Positions 55,043 through 64,000 of a stretch of DNA of 64,000 bases are shown here, in pieces. The notes beneath the pieces are model-generated. The model worked only from the letters and a program-made list of their open reading frames with translations. It was not told where the DNA came from and made no database searches. Within the stretch, counting starts at the first letter, position 1; every line of letters begins with the position of its first letter. The DNA comes from Sporosarcina sp. P33 (lineage in GTDB: Bacteria > Bacillota > Bacilli > Bacillales_A > Planococcaceae). The stretch is from NCBI RefSeq assembly GCF_002077155.1, contig NZ_CP015027.1:1776501-1840500 (forward strand), written 5' to 3'. Both the position numbers and the translations under genes were made by a program.

Positions 55043-56856
55043 TCACCGTCCTCTTGTTGTTCAAAGGGCAGTTTAAAGAAAATGGTTGTGCCTTTCCCTT
55101 CTTCACTTTGTGCCCAAATATCTCCCTTGTGCGCTGCAATCATTTCCTTCGCGATTGCCAGGCCGAGGCCTGTTCCGCCGAGTGCTCGTGAACGCGCACG
55201 GTCTGCACGGTAAAAACGGTCAAAAATACGATTGACATTGGATTTCGGGATTCCCATTCCGTCATCTGAAATCATCACTTTAATATAATCACCCGAGACA
55301 GTCACGCCAAAACGGACTTCTCCGCCGTCTGGCGAATATTTCAGCGCATTGGAGATGATATTGTCGAGTACTTGCGTTAATTTGTCGGTATCAATTTCAA
55401 CAAACAGACTGCTCGAATACAAGTTTCGTGTAAAACGGACATTTTGCGACTTGGAAAATTCAAAGCGCTCAATGACTGCATTAAAGAACCGGTTGAATTC
55501 CACCCATTCTTTGTTCAGTTCATATTCTTTGCTGTCCATTCGGGATAGTTTCAGCAGGTCATTGACCAGGCGAATCATCCGCTCTGTTTCATTTTGTGTA
55601 ACACGCAGAAAGTTCGGGGCGATTTCTTCATTTTTATATGCCCCTTCAGCCAATGCTTCCAAGTAACTTCGCATTGTTGTCAGCGGTGTCCGTAATTCAT
55701 GGGATACATTCGATACAAATTCCCGGCGTTCCATGTCAATCTTCTCCTGCTCCGTATTATCATGCAATACGACAATCAGACCGTTGACAAAGCCAGTTTC
55801 ACGCTGCGTGACAGAAATGGTCGCCCGCAATATATATGATTGCTCTTCTGTACTGAAGTCCAGCGGTATTGACTCATTTAGTTGAATCAGCTCTTCAAAC
55901 GTATACTCATCTTCAATTCCAAGGATACTGGCGATTGGACGGTTGATGACCAGATCATTTGTTACATTCAGCATTTGCAGGGCAGAATCGTTAATCAGGC
56001 TAATCCGACCTTTACGGTCAGTCGATATTACACCGTCTGTCATATTTTCAAGAACGGATGTCAGTTTCCGCCTTTCACTCTCTGTTGTAGATTGTGATTC
56101 CTGCAGCTGATTGGTCAAGTGGTTAAAGGCGATGGCCAGCTGACCCATCTCGTCCATTCCGTACACTTTAACTTTCCGTGTGAAATTCCCTTTTGCCATT
56201 GCCTGTGCCTGCCGCCGCATATCCGAAATAGGACGGGTAAATGCCCGGGCAATGAAGATTCCCACAATGATTGTAATGGTCAGTGAGACGGCCGCGGCTC
56301 CCGCCAATATTCGGTTGATCTCTTCGATTTGCTGAAAGACGGACTCGATATTGGCTTCCACGTATAAGGACCCTACAATTTCATTGCCATTAAAGATCGG
56401 TTTAGCGAGGGAGAGCACCCGGTTATGCGACTGCGGATCAATTTCCACGACGTCTTTTATCGTCTCTGATGTGATGGACTTACGCACATTGTCATTGGTC
56501 GAATGCTGCCCGACCCTCGTTTGATTTTCAAATGAAGACGATGCCAAAATACGGTATTTCGAGTTAATTACACGTATTTCAATAATATCATCTGAAGTGA
56601 ACTCCGCCAGAACGTTTTTCAGGCTTTGTTCCAGTGTCGGATCATCGTCTTTACGCTTTTTTGTAATTTCTTCCCGAACGCTGAACTCGACCAGGTTCAT
56701 CCGGTCTACAATCGAGTTCGTAAAGTTTTCTTTCAGTGTTTGTTCCAGTTCACGGGCAAAATACAGCCCGATAATCTGCATGGCTACAAGTATGAGAAGT
56801 ACATAAATCAAAACAAACTTGACTTGAATTGACCGGAAAAACCCTACTTTCTGCAT
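55033..56856 (-). CDS. walK: Sensor histidine kinase WalK
   Basis: The 607-residue kinase has two membrane helices flanking an extracellular sensor domain (about 35-180), a HAMP domain, a PAS domain (about 260-365), the HisKA box SHELRTPLTTMRSYLEAL with the phospho-accepting His, and a HATPase domain (NIISNALKYSPDG, DDGMGIP, GGTGLGLAI). It monitors cell-wall state and phosphorylates WalR, and is essential in Bacillales. It begins 6 bp after walR. Confidence 0.97.
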   Translation of the reverse strand: MQKVGFFRSIQVKFVLIYVLLILVAMQIIGLYFARELEQTLKENFTNSIVDRMNLVEFSVREEITKKRKDDDPTLEQSLKNVLAEFTSDDIIEIRVINSKYRILASSSFENQTRVGQHSTNDNVRKSITSETIKDVVEIDPQSHNRVLSLAKPIFNGNEIVGSLYVEANIESVFQQIEEINRILAGAAAVSLTITIIVGIFIARAFTRPISDMRRQAQAMAKGNFTRKVKVYGMDEMGQLAIAFNHLTNQLQESQSTTESERRKLTSVLENMTDGVISTDRKGRISLINDSALQMLNVTNDLVINRPIASILGIEDEYTFEELIQLNESIPLDFSTEEQSYILRATISVTQRETGFVNGLIVVLHDNTEQEKIDMERREFVSNVSHELRTPLTTMRSYLEALAEGAYKNEEIAPNFLRVTQNETERMIRLVNDLLKLSRMDSKEYELNKEWVEFNRFFNAVIERFEFSKSQNVRFTRNLYSSSLFVEIDTDKLTQVLDNIISNALKYSPDGGEVRFGVTVSGDYIKVMISDDGMGIPKSNVNRIFDRFYRADRARSRALGGTGLGLAIAKEMIAAHKGDIWAQSEEGKGTTIFFKLPFEQQEDGEWD

Positions 56857-56862
56857 AGCGGC

Positions 56863-57573
56863 TTACTCCTGTTCCGGGTCGCGCAAGTAATAGCCTACAC
56901 CGCGTCTGGTAACAATCCAGCTCGGATGGCTTGGTGTATCTTCAATTTTTTCGCGCAGGCGGCGAATCGTGACATCGACTGTCCGGACATCACCGAAATA
57001 ATCATAGCCCCACACAGTCTGCAATAAATGCTCCCGTGTCATGACCTGGCCGATATGTTTTGCGAGATAATACAGCAGCTCGAATTCGCGATGCGTTAAT
57101 TCAATCGTTTCTCCGCGCTTTTGGACAAAATACGCATCCGGCTGAATTACCAATTGACCCACGGTAATATCGTTTGTCTCTTCTTCCTGGTCTTCTGCCA
57201 CAGTTTTTGCATGGCGCCGCAAGTTTGCCTTTACGCGTGCAATCAATTCTCTCGTTCCGAATGGCTTCGTGACATAATCGTCAGCTCCAAGCTCAAGCCC
57301 TAGCACTTTATCAATTTCCGAGTCTTTTGCGGTCAGCATAATAATAGGAAAATCATATTTTTTCCGCACCTCCCGGCATACTTCCATTCCGTCATGCTTC
57401 GGCAGCATGATGTCGAGCAGCATGAGGTCCGGCTGTATTTCTTCTACACGGTTAATGGCCTCTTCTCCGTCATATGCGCAGAAAACGTTAAATCCCTCTT
57501 TCTTTAAGTTGAATTCTATGATGTCTGCGATGGGTTTTTCATCGTCTACTACAAATATTGTTTTATTTTGCAT
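56863..57573 (-). CDS. walR: Response regulator WalR
   Basis: The 236-residue OmpR-type regulator has a receiver domain with DDE ([12 protein letters not shown]), the phospho-accepting Asp (LMLLDIMLP) and Lys ([11 protein letters not shown]), and a winged helix ([32 protein letters not shown]). The start is ATG at 57573 with AAGGA upstream; the open frame continues upstream to 57657 without family similarity. First gene of the wal operon; its promoter lies in 57574-57805. Confidence 0.97.
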   Translation of the reverse strand: MQNKTIFVVDDEKPIADIIEFNLKKEGFNVFCAYDGEEAINRVEEIQPDLMLLDIMLPKHDGMEVCREVRKKYDFPIIMLTAKDSEIDKVLGLELGADDYVTKPFGTRELIARVKANLRRHAKTVAEDQEEETNDITVGQLVIQPDAYFVQKRGETIELTHREFELLYYLAKHIGQVMTREHLLQTVWGYDYFGDVRTVDVTIRRLREKIEDTPSHPSWIVTRRGVGYYLRDPEQE

Positions 57574-57810
57574 GGTCAAATCCTTTCTCGCCATAAACGG
57601 CGACCGGTTTTTAGACGGTTTATTAAAATGAGAATCTTGCTTAAAAAATATAAACATAGGGTATTCTGCATGGAATAATTACATGATTTTCTATGGTTAT
57701 AATCTTAGTGTCAAGCTGAAAATTATCTTTCCGTATCCTTTAACTCTATCACGATTAAGGCAAAATCGCACTTTTTTCAAGCGGCTTTGGCTTCGCAGAC
57801 ACTATGAAAA

Positions 57811-57853
57811 ACAGCACATCCTTTTCTATGGCAATAGAGAAAGGACGTGCTGT
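57811..57853 (-). terminator. Terminator of dnaB
   Basis: ACAGCAC and CCTTTTCT pair with AGAAAGG and GTGCTGT with one G-T step, and the minus strand continues TTTTTC. It separates dnaB from walR; purA, which lies between them in B. subtilis, is not here. Confidence 0.85.
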
Positions 57854-57858
57854 ATAGA

Positions 57859-59214
57859 TTAGTACGACGGCGGCGATTCGTGCTGACTCCAGTCGATATT
57901 GAGGAATTTATTGTATTCCTTGGCGAAAGCCAGAGTTACCGTTCCTGTCGGGCCGTTACGCTGTTTCGCAATAATGATTTCAATCATGTTCTGCATTTCA
58001 GTTTCTTTATCATAGTAGTCTTCCCGGTAAAGGAAAGATACGATGTCGGCATCCTGCTCAATACTTCCTGATTCCCGTAAGTCAGACATCATCGGACGTT
58101 TATCCTGCCGCTGCTCGACTCCGCGGGATAGCTGGGATAGTGCGATGACCGGCACTTTCAGTTCACGTGCCAGCGCCTTCAATGAACGGGAGATTTCGGA
58201 TACTTCCTGCTGGCGGTTATCGCTGCCGCGGCCGCTTCCCATAATCAGCTGAAGATAGTCAATCATGATCATGCCTAAGCCGTGCTCCTGCTGAAGGCGT
58301 CTGCATTTGGAACGGATTTCATTGATCCGGATACCCGGGCTGTCATCGATAAAGATGCCGGCATTTGATAAAGAGCCCATAGCCATTGTCAGCTTACGCC
58401 AATCATCGGCTTCAAGGTTCCCCGTACGAAGCACTTGCGCGTCAATATTGCCCTCTGCACACAGCATACGCATGACCAGCTGCTCCGCGCCCATCTCAAG
58501 ACTGAAAATCGCAACATTTTCTTCTGTCTTCGTCGCCACGTTTTGCGCGACGTTCAGTGCAAATGCTGTCTTACCGACAGACGGACGGGCCGCCACGATG
58601 ATTAAATCGTTGCGCTGAAAACCCGCCGTGATTTTATCCAAATCGCGGAAGCCCGTCGGAATACCAGTTACTTCACCCTTACGGGTATGCAGCAGCTCGA
58701 TATTGTCATACGTCTCCACCAATACGTCTTTGATATGACGGAAGTCGCCGGCGTTTTTCCGGTTGGATACTTCCATCATTTTTTTCTCGGCCTCGCCAAG
58801 CAAAGCTTCTACTTCATCTTCCCTTGTATAGCCGTCTTCCACAATATCCGTTGCGACACGGATCAGTCTGCGAAGTAATGACTTTTCCTCTACGATATTC
58901 GCGTAATAGACGATGTTTGCAGCAGTAGGCACCGCATTCGCAAGCTCCGTAATATACGAAATACCGCCGACGTCTTCCAGCTCATTTTTCACTTTAAGCT
59001 CTTCAGCAATTGTGACGAGATCGACAGGCTGTCCTTTATCGCTCAAGATGAGCATAGTTTCAAAAATCTTTTTATGCGCAATCCGGTAAAAGTCTTCGGG
59101 CAATAAAATTTCAGATGCAGTAATCAATGCCTGCGGTTCTAAAAATATTGCCCCGATGACCGACTGCTCTGCTTCGTTGTTATGGGGAGGTGTGCGCTCG
59201 ATCATCTGGTTCAA
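57859..59214 (-). CDS. dnaB: Replicative DNA helicase
   Basis: The 451-residue hexameric helicase unwinds the fork 5' to 3' and recruits primase. The N-terminal domain begins with PHNNEAEQSVIGAIF; the RecA-like motor has Walker A ARPSVGKTAFALN, motif FSLEMGAEQLVMRML, Walker B MIMIDYLQLI and motif GSIEQDADIVSFLYRE. It is called dnaC in B. subtilis. It follows rplI by 17 bp. Confidence 0.98.
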   Translation of the reverse strand: MNQMIERTPPHNNEAEQSVIGAIFLEPQALITASEILLPEDFYRIAHKKIFETMLILSDKGQPVDLVTIAEELKVKNELEDVGGISYITELANAVPTAANIVYYANIVEEKSLLRRLIRVATDIVEDGYTREDEVEALLGEAEKKMMEVSNRKNAGDFRHIKDVLVETYDNIELLHTRKGEVTGIPTGFRDLDKITAGFQRNDLIIVAARPSVGKTAFALNVAQNVATKTEENVAIFSLEMGAEQLVMRMLCAEGNIDAQVLRTGNLEADDWRKLTMAMGSLSNAGIFIDDSPGIRINEIRSKCRRLQQEHGLGMIMIDYLQLIMGSGRGSDNRQQEVSEISRSLKALARELKVPVIALSQLSRGVEQRQDKRPMMSDLRESGSIEQDADIVSFLYREDYYDKETEMQNMIEIIIAKQRNGPTGTVTLAFAKEYNKFLNIDWSQHESPPSY

Positions 59215-59231
59215 GCTAAATTATCTCCTTA

Positions 59232-59678
59232 TCATTCTTCTGTAACATGCACTTTAAGCGTAGCTGTTACATCAGGGTGTAGTTTAATCGGCACATTCGT
59301 AAAACCGAGTGCGCGGATTGGTTCCGGTAATTCCATTTTGCGGCGGTCAACTTTGATTTTATGCTGTTTCTCTAAAGCTTGTCCGATTTGTTTTGATGTA
59401 ATAGAACCGAACAGACGGCCATCTTCTCCGGATTTCGCATGCAGTTCAACTGTCAGCTTCTCCACTTGCTCTTTTACTTCTTTTGCTTCTGCCAGCTCTG
59501 CAGCCGCGTCTTTCTTCTGGCGGTTCTTTTGACCTTCCAGCTTGCTCAAGTTACCTGGAGTTGCTTCAATTGCTATATTGTTTTTCAGCAGAAAGTTCTG
59601 TGCATAGCCTGTTGAAACCTCTTTCACTTCACCTTTTTTCCCTTTTCCCTTAACATCCTTCAAGAAAATAACTTTCAT
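59232..59678 (-). CDS. rplI: 50S ribosomal protein L9
   Basis: The 148-residue protein has the L9 N-terminal signature ([31 protein letters not shown] is its opening, seen as [17 protein letters not shown]), the long connecting helix and the C-terminal domain. It overlaps gdpP by 4 bp (ATGA). Confidence 0.98.
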   Translation of the reverse strand: MKVIFLKDVKGKGKKGEVKEVSTGYAQNFLLKNNIAIEATPGNLSKLEGQKNRQKKDAAAELAEAKEVKEQVEKLTVELHAKSGEDGRLFGSITSKQIGQALEKQHKIKVDRRKMELPEPIRALGFTNVPIKLHPDVTATLKVHVTEE

Positions 59679-61657
59679 CCTTCATTTCCCCTCTCCACAT
59701 ATTGGTCTATGGTACTCTTCAACATATCTACTGCTTCTTCTATAGTGTCTGCCGCTAATTGACAGGCTGAATTTGTTAAATGACCCCCGCCGCCCAAGTC
59801 TTCCATGATGACTTGCACGTTAAGTTCGCCTAATGAACGGGCACTGATGCCGATTTTTCCGTCATCCCGTTTTGCAACAACAAAGGATGCGGAAATACCT
59901 TGCATGGTCAGCAGGATATCTGCCGTCTGTGCAATCAGCACGGAACTGTGCACGACTTCATCCTGCCCTTTCGCTATTGCAATTTCACCGTTGCCTGCAA
60001 ATTCCACAGTCTCAATCAGTTTGGATCGTTCAATATATGTCGCAATATCTTCTTTTAACAAACGCTGCACGAGTACCGTGTCCGCACCATTCGTCCGTAA
60101 ATAAGAAGCGGCTTCGAACGTCCTCGCGCCTGTCCTTAGTGTAAAGCTTTTTGTATCCACCACAATCCCCGCAAGCATCGCAGTGGATTCAAGCATCGTC
60201 AGTTTTTCGTTCTTCGGCTGATACTCCAGTAATTCGGTAACAAGCTCCGCCGTGGATGACGCGTACGGTTCCATATAGACGAGCACTGTATTGCTGATGA
60301 ACTCTTCTCCGCGGCGATGGTGGTCAATCAAAACGACCTTCTGCGCATTCTCAAGGACTTTTTCTTCGATCACCATGCTCGGTTTATGCGTATCGACAAT
60401 AACAACCAGTGAACGCTCGGTCATCAGTTCCAATGCTTCTTCCGGCATGAGCATATGATCATACAACTCTTCATCTTTCTGCACTTCATCCATCAGACGG
60501 CTGACACTTGCATCGAGCTGATCAAAGTTGACGACCACATAGCCTTCCACACCGTTCATCCGTGCCATCTTCCGCACACCGATCGATGCGCCGATCGCAT
60601 CCATGTCCGGCATTTTATGGCCCATAACAAATACACGGTCACTGTCCTGTATCAAATCACGCAATGCGTGTGAAATGACACGGGCACGCACACGGGTGCG
60701 TTTTTCGACAGGATTCGTCTTCCCGCCGTAAAACTTCAGCTTGCCGTCATGATGCTTGATCGCGACTTGGTCACCGCCGCGCCCGAGAACTAAGTCAAGA
60801 CTCGACTGTGCCAGCTCACCAAGCTCTGTAAGCGACGTAGTGCCTGTCCCTACCCCAATACTCAATGTCAGCGGTACGCTGTGTTTAGAGGTGTTCTCAC
60901 GGACTGTATCGAGCAGCGCAAACTTGGTCTTCTCGAGTTTCTCCAGCGTGCCTTCATTGAAGACAGCCAGGAAGCGTTCAGAAGAAATGCGTTTAACGAA
61001 AATGCCGTATTCATCTGCCCATTGATTGACAAGGGATGTGACGAGAGAGTTCATATGGCTGCGTGTCTGGTCATCCATTGTCTGAGACAGTTCATCATAG
61101 TTGTCAACCAGTAAAATTCCGATCGTCGTACGGTCCGCATAATACAGCGACTGCATCTTTACACGTTCTGTTACGTCAAACAGATAGAGCAGTTTTTCTT
61201 CCGGTTTATAATAGACGCGGTATGATCGGTCATTCAATATGATTACATCCTGCTCATTATCTTCTTTCGTCACTTGACGGAATGTTTCATTTATCTCATA
61301 CAGTGATGATCCGACCCATGACTTGTCGGGGTAGATGGAGCTGACAAACGGGTTGACCCATTCCACCAGCTGTTTATCATTATCGTTCAGCAGGATAATC
61401 CCGATCGGTAGTTCCAGTAATGCTTCTTCCCCTACCTTTTTCATTCGATAGGACAGAGTTTCAATATATTTTTCGGTTTCCAGATAGCTTTCATTTTCTA
61501 CTTTCCAGGCGATCCCGAGTGCCAGCGCATACGCAACGGCAAAAAACAGCCCGATCCAAAAGTTGTTGAGCATCAGCAGTACGGTACTTACTGCTCCCAA
61601 AAGAGAAACGAATGTCAACGGAATCCGTACTGCCCTTTTTTTATAAAATAAATTCAA
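59675..61657 (-). CDS. gdpP: Cyclic-di-AMP phosphodiesterase GdpP
   Basis: The 660-residue membrane enzyme has two N-terminal helices, a degenerate PAS domain, a degenerate GGDEF domain and a DHH/DHHA1 phosphodiesterase. The DHH motifs are intact ([41 protein letters not shown]). It lowers c-di-AMP and so affects cell-wall and osmotic homeostasis. It lies between yybS and rplI, as in other Bacillales. Confidence 0.97.
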   Translation of the reverse strand: MNLFYKKRAVRIPLTFVSLLGAVSTVLLMLNNFWIGLFFAVAYALALGIAWKVENESYLETEKYIETLSYRMKKVGEEALLELPIGIILLNDNDKQLVEWVNPFVSSIYPDKSWVGSSLYEINETFRQVTKEDNEQDVIILNDRSYRVYYKPEEKLLYLFDVTERVKMQSLYYADRTTIGILLVDNYDELSQTMDDQTRSHMNSLVTSLVNQWADEYGIFVKRISSERFLAVFNEGTLEKLEKTKFALLDTVRENTSKHSVPLTLSIGVGTGTTSLTELGELAQSSLDLVLGRGGDQVAIKHHDGKLKFYGGKTNPVEKRTRVRARVISHALRDLIQDSDRVFVMGHKMPDMDAIGASIGVRKMARMNGVEGYVVVNFDQLDASVSRLMDEVQKDEELYDHMLMPEEALELMTERSLVVIVDTHKPSMVIEEKVLENAQKVVLIDHHRRGEEFISNTVLVYMEPYASSTAELVTELLEYQPKNEKLTMLESTAMLAGIVVDTKSFTLRTGARTFEAASYLRTNGADTVLVQRLLKEDIATYIERSKLIETVEFAGNGEIAIAKGQDEVVHSSVLIAQTADILLTMQGISASFVVAKRDDGKIGISARSLGELNVQVIMEDLGGGGHLTNSACQLAADTIEEAVDMLKSTIDQYVERGNEG

Positions 61658-61668
61658 TATCTCATCTC

Positions 61669-62607
61669 CTACGCTCTCTTGTCTTTATCTATCCATGCAC
61701 GAATGTTAATGGCGATATCCAACACACCCAGCATTACGGTGAAAGGGCTGAGGAACATGGCGAGTAATGCAGCCGGCACATTGACAATTAGCGGCAGCTT
61801 CATTTTCTGCAATGCATAGTAAATTAACGCCAAACCTTGTAAGAAGAATAAGAATCTAAAGATGAGAATGGCATTTGCCTCCATCAGATAAAACGTCGTC
61901 CCCTGTTCAGGCTGCGATAAAATAGAAATCAGCAGCAATGCCAAGTAGGCAAGCACTGTGGCAAACGGCAGACGCATAGACCGGAAGGATGCAAACTTAG
62001 GAACCTCAAAACGCAAACGTGACGCGATTGCCAGAATGGGCATAACGAAAAAATAAGACGCTATGAAAACCGATAAGATAAACAGTGACGGCACTATGGT
62101 CTGATAATACGTAAACGCCTCCGCTACAACCCGTTCCATATCCCTTGTCGAATTTCCCATTCCCGCCAGAATAACGAGTGCTTCTTCTTGAATCGTTTCA
62201 AATTGCTGCAGCAGCTGATCAATCGGATTAATCTTCATGAACCATACCGTACCTAGGTACAGCAGGCTTAGTGAAATGAGCAATGCGACGCCTGTTGCCA
62301 TGAATACATACAGTTTTGACTTGCCTGTGCGCACAGTATCACCGATCACGAATCCAACCAGACTCAATACAATAGCCGAAGGGATGGAGAGCAATCCGCC
62401 AATCAGCAAGGTGATGAGCCACGTGCATACTGTCACCAGCAGGGTGGAAAGCCGGTCATAACGCAAACGATAAAGTGTAACAGGCAACGGAATCAGCAAC
62501 AATGTTAACATGCCGAGTAATGGTACGTATAAAGTCAGCGCCAGTAATATGGCGAAGAGTGCTACCATCATAGCACCATACGTAATTCTCCTTGCTTGAT
62601 CTTGCAT
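61669..62607 (-). CDS. yybS: DUF2232 membrane protein (YybS)
   Basis: The 312-residue protein has about eight hydrophobic helices and the DUF2232 pattern (ITYGAMMVALFAILLALTLY at the start, AALLAMFLSPFTVMLGVLD near the end). It is conserved next to gdpP in Bacillales; function not established. The gap to gdpP is 11 bp. Confidence 0.92.
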   Translation of the reverse strand: MQDQARRITYGAMMVALFAILLALTLYVPLLGMLTLLLIPLPVTLYRLRYDRLSTLLVTVCTWLITLLIGGLLSIPSAIVLSLVGFVIGDTVRTGKSKLYVFMATGVALLISLSLLYLGTVWFMKINPIDQLLQQFETIQEEALVILAGMGNSTRDMERVVAEAFTYYQTIVPSLFILSVFIASYFFVMPILAIASRLRFEVPKFASFRSMRLPFATVLAYLALLLISILSQPEQGTTFYLMEANAILIFRFLFFLQGLALIYYALQKMKLPLIVNVPAALLAMFLSPFTVMLGVLDIAINIRAWIDKDKRA

Positions 62608-62808
62608 ATCTACGCCTCAATTCATTCATTGCTTCTTTTGCCGACCGTCGAGACCGGCGGACAAAGTGTGATGTTCCTTCATTCATATAAAGTCACATTC
62701 ATCCTTCTAATTGTATCATGATTTGGTGCGAAATCAAAAGCACAGGCCGGTTTGTCTTCCAGTTAAATGGATGTTTTATGCTAGTCATTTCTGACAAATT
62801 ATATAAAA

Positions 62809-62847
62809 AAACCGCCACTGACTGAGTAATTCAGTCAGTGGCGGTTT
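62809..62847 (-). terminator. Terminator after rpsR
   Basis: A perfect 17-bp stem (AAACCGCCACTGACTGA / TCAGTCAGTGGCGGTTT) with a 5-nt loop is followed on the minus strand by TTTATATAA. It separates the ribosomal operon from yybS. Confidence 0.95.
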
Positions 62848-62852
62848 ATATA

Positions 62853-63089
62853 TTACCGCTCTTCTTGTACGAACGGAAGAAGTGCCATAATGCGTGCACG
62901 TTTGATTGCAATCGTCAATTTACGCTGGTATTTAGCGCTTGTACCAGTAACTCGACGAGGCAACATCTTTCCGCGCTCAGAGATAAACTTCTTCAGCAAA
63001 TCTACATCTTTATAGTCGATGTGTGTAATGTTGTTAGAAGTGAAATAGCAAACTTTACGGCGTCTGCGACCTCCACGACGTGGTGCCAT
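62853..63089 (-). CDS. rpsR: 30S ribosomal protein S18
   Basis: The 78-residue protein shows the S18 core ([37 protein letters not shown]) and the C-terminal [12 protein letters not shown]. It binds S6 on the 30S platform and follows ssb, the usual order. Confidence 0.98.
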   Translation of the reverse strand: MAPRRGGRRRRKVCYFTSNNITHIDYKDVDLLKKFISERGKMLPRRVTGTSAKYQRKLTIAIKRARIMALLPFVQEER

Positions 63090-63135
63090 AATTGTTGTCC
63101 TCCTTCCTTTTTGCGTATTCGTGAACCTATTTCAA

Positions 63136-63654
63136 TCAGAATGGCAAGTCATCATCAGTTACTTCGATTGGACCGCCGCCCGGCTGGAATGGATCATTAT
63201 CGACACGCGTCATATTTTGCTGATTCGGTTGGTAGGATTGCTGGTTGTTGTACCCTTGTCCCTGATCTTGCGGTGCATTATAAGAAGGAGCTCCGCCACC
63301 GTATGATGGCGTCTGCTGACGTTCTGTATTGGCACTGCGCGGCTCCAGGAATTGGGTACTGTCCGCAACAACTTCTGTCGTGTAAACACGCTTACCGTCC
63401 TGGCCTTCAAAGCTGCCCGTCTGAATACGGCCATCTACTCCGGCTAGACTTCCTTTTCGTAAATAATTCGCGATATTTTCAGCCTGTTTACGCCAAGCTA
63501 CACAGTTGATGAAATCAGCTTCCCGCTCTCCCTGCTGGTTAGCGAACGCGCGGTTCACAGCCAGCGTGAAACGAGTCACAGCAATTCCGGTCTGTGTATA
63601 TTTCAGCTCAGGATCTTTTGTTAATCGGCCAACTAAAACGACACGGTTTATCAT
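63136..63654 (-). CDS. ssb: Single-stranded DNA-binding protein
   Basis: The 172-residue protein has an OB-fold ([47 protein letters not shown]), a Gln/Asn/Gly-rich linker and the acidic partner-binding tip (DDDLPF). It is the essential SsbA, located between rpsF and rpsR. Confidence 0.98.
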   Translation of the reverse strand: MINRVVLVGRLTKDPELKYTQTGIAVTRFTLAVNRAFANQQGEREADFINCVAWRKQAENIANYLRKGSLAGVDGRIQTGSFEGQDGKRVYTTEVVADSTQFLEPRSANTERQQTPSYGGGAPSYNAPQDQGQGYNNQQSYQPNQQNMTRVDNDPFQPGGGPIEVTDDDLPF

Positions 63655-63701
63655 TCAGAATCAAACCTCCCTCATCATAAATTTAAATTGTTTATATCAG
63701 A

Positions 63702-63992
63702 TTACGCGTCTACGCGAGTTGTCATATGACGAATGATACCTTCGTTGATGTTTGCAAGACGTGTAAATTCATCGATTGCTTCAGCACCAGCGTTTGCAGT
63801 TACTAATTGGTAGTAACCTTCACGTAAGTCGTCGATTTCGTAAGCAAGACGGCGCTTGCCCCACTCTTTCGACTCGATGATTTCCGCTCCGTTTGAAGTT
63901 AAGACGTTATCAAAGCGTTCAATCAACGCTTTTTTCGCGTCTTCCTCTAGAGTTGGGCGCATAATGTACATAATTTCGTACTTTCTCATCAA
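63702..63992 (-). CDS. rpsF: 30S ribosomal protein S6
   Basis: The 96-residue protein matches S6 ([37 protein letters not shown]). It heads the rpsF-ssb-rpsR operon, whose promoter and ribosome binding site lie past the window's right edge. Confidence 0.98.
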   Translation of the reverse strand: MMRKYEIMYIMRPTLEEDAKKALIERFDNVLTSNGAEIIESKEWGKRRLAYEIDDLREGYYQLVTANAGAEAIDEFTRLANINEGIIRHMTTRVDA

Positions 63993-64000
63993 TAGTCACC

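Noticed and set aside
62838..63509. 223-codon plus-strand frame
   Set aside because: It lies antisense to rpsR and ssb and has no family resemblance; it is a shadow of those genes.

Overview
The window looks like an origin-proximal chromosome segment of an endospore-forming Planococcaceae member (Bacillota), most like Sporosarcina. The right end has the conserved order rpsF-ssb-rpsR, yybS, gdpP, rplI, dnaB, walRKHIJ, htrA, rlmH. Other pointers are a CotA-type spore-coat laccase, SLH- and NEAT-domain surface proteins, a moderate GC content and Bacillales-type ribosome binding sites. A cluster of DnaA boxes upstream of rlmH and a near-perfect parS site fit a position close to oriC. The genus is inferred from gene content, not proven.

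Layout: (1) 1-8.9 kb holds a CotA-like laccase with a cysteine-rich tail, a PLD-helicase-DUF3427 protein with a Nudix partner, a TspO-like membrane protein, a squalene/phytoene synthase homologue with eroded catalytic motifs, an ECF transporter S component and a decayed SLC13 permease. (2) 9-19.9 kb is a hydroxyproline catabolic island: epimerase, a cysteine-less epimerase paralogue, D-hydroxyproline dehydrogenase subunits on both strands, pyrroline-hydroxycarboxylate deaminase, ketoglutarate-semialdehyde dehydrogenase, an NhaC-type transporter, and a sigma-54 activator flanked by two matching -24/-12 promoters. (3) 20-25 kb has mqo, DUF4317, ohr, an alpha/beta hydrolase and a CoA Nudix hydrolase. 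(4) 25.1-32.2 kb is an Isd-type haem uptake operon (three NEAT proteins, IsdE/IsdF/ATPase, sortase B) behind a Fur box. (5) 32.3-41.2 kb has TatD, DUF817, a cyclophilin lipoprotein, DUF1456, and an HxlR regulator divergent from a glutathione-dependent formaldehyde pathway (frmA-frmB) that is followed by gshF. (6) 41.3-44.1 kb has a DMT transporter, a nucleosidase-like lipoprotein with a structured leader, and a decayed siderophore-binding protein.

(7) 44.1-49.9 kb is the most unusual part. Four direct copies of the 3' end of rlmH, each still spelling the last RlmH codons, divide it into three AT-rich cassettes in the manner of tandem SCC (staphylococcal cassette chromosome) elements, although no ccr recombinase gene is intact here. 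The cassettes carry merA plus a CmtR-like sensor; a LysE exporter plus MocR regulator; and a truncated DUF3800 gene followed by five related hairpins. The hairpins share a stem-loop core but have unrelated, mutually complementary outer stems, a pattern that points to a structured RNA array. (8) 49.9-64 kb is the conserved core (rlmH to rpsF), almost all on the minus strand, which would be co-directional with replication if oriC lies to the right.
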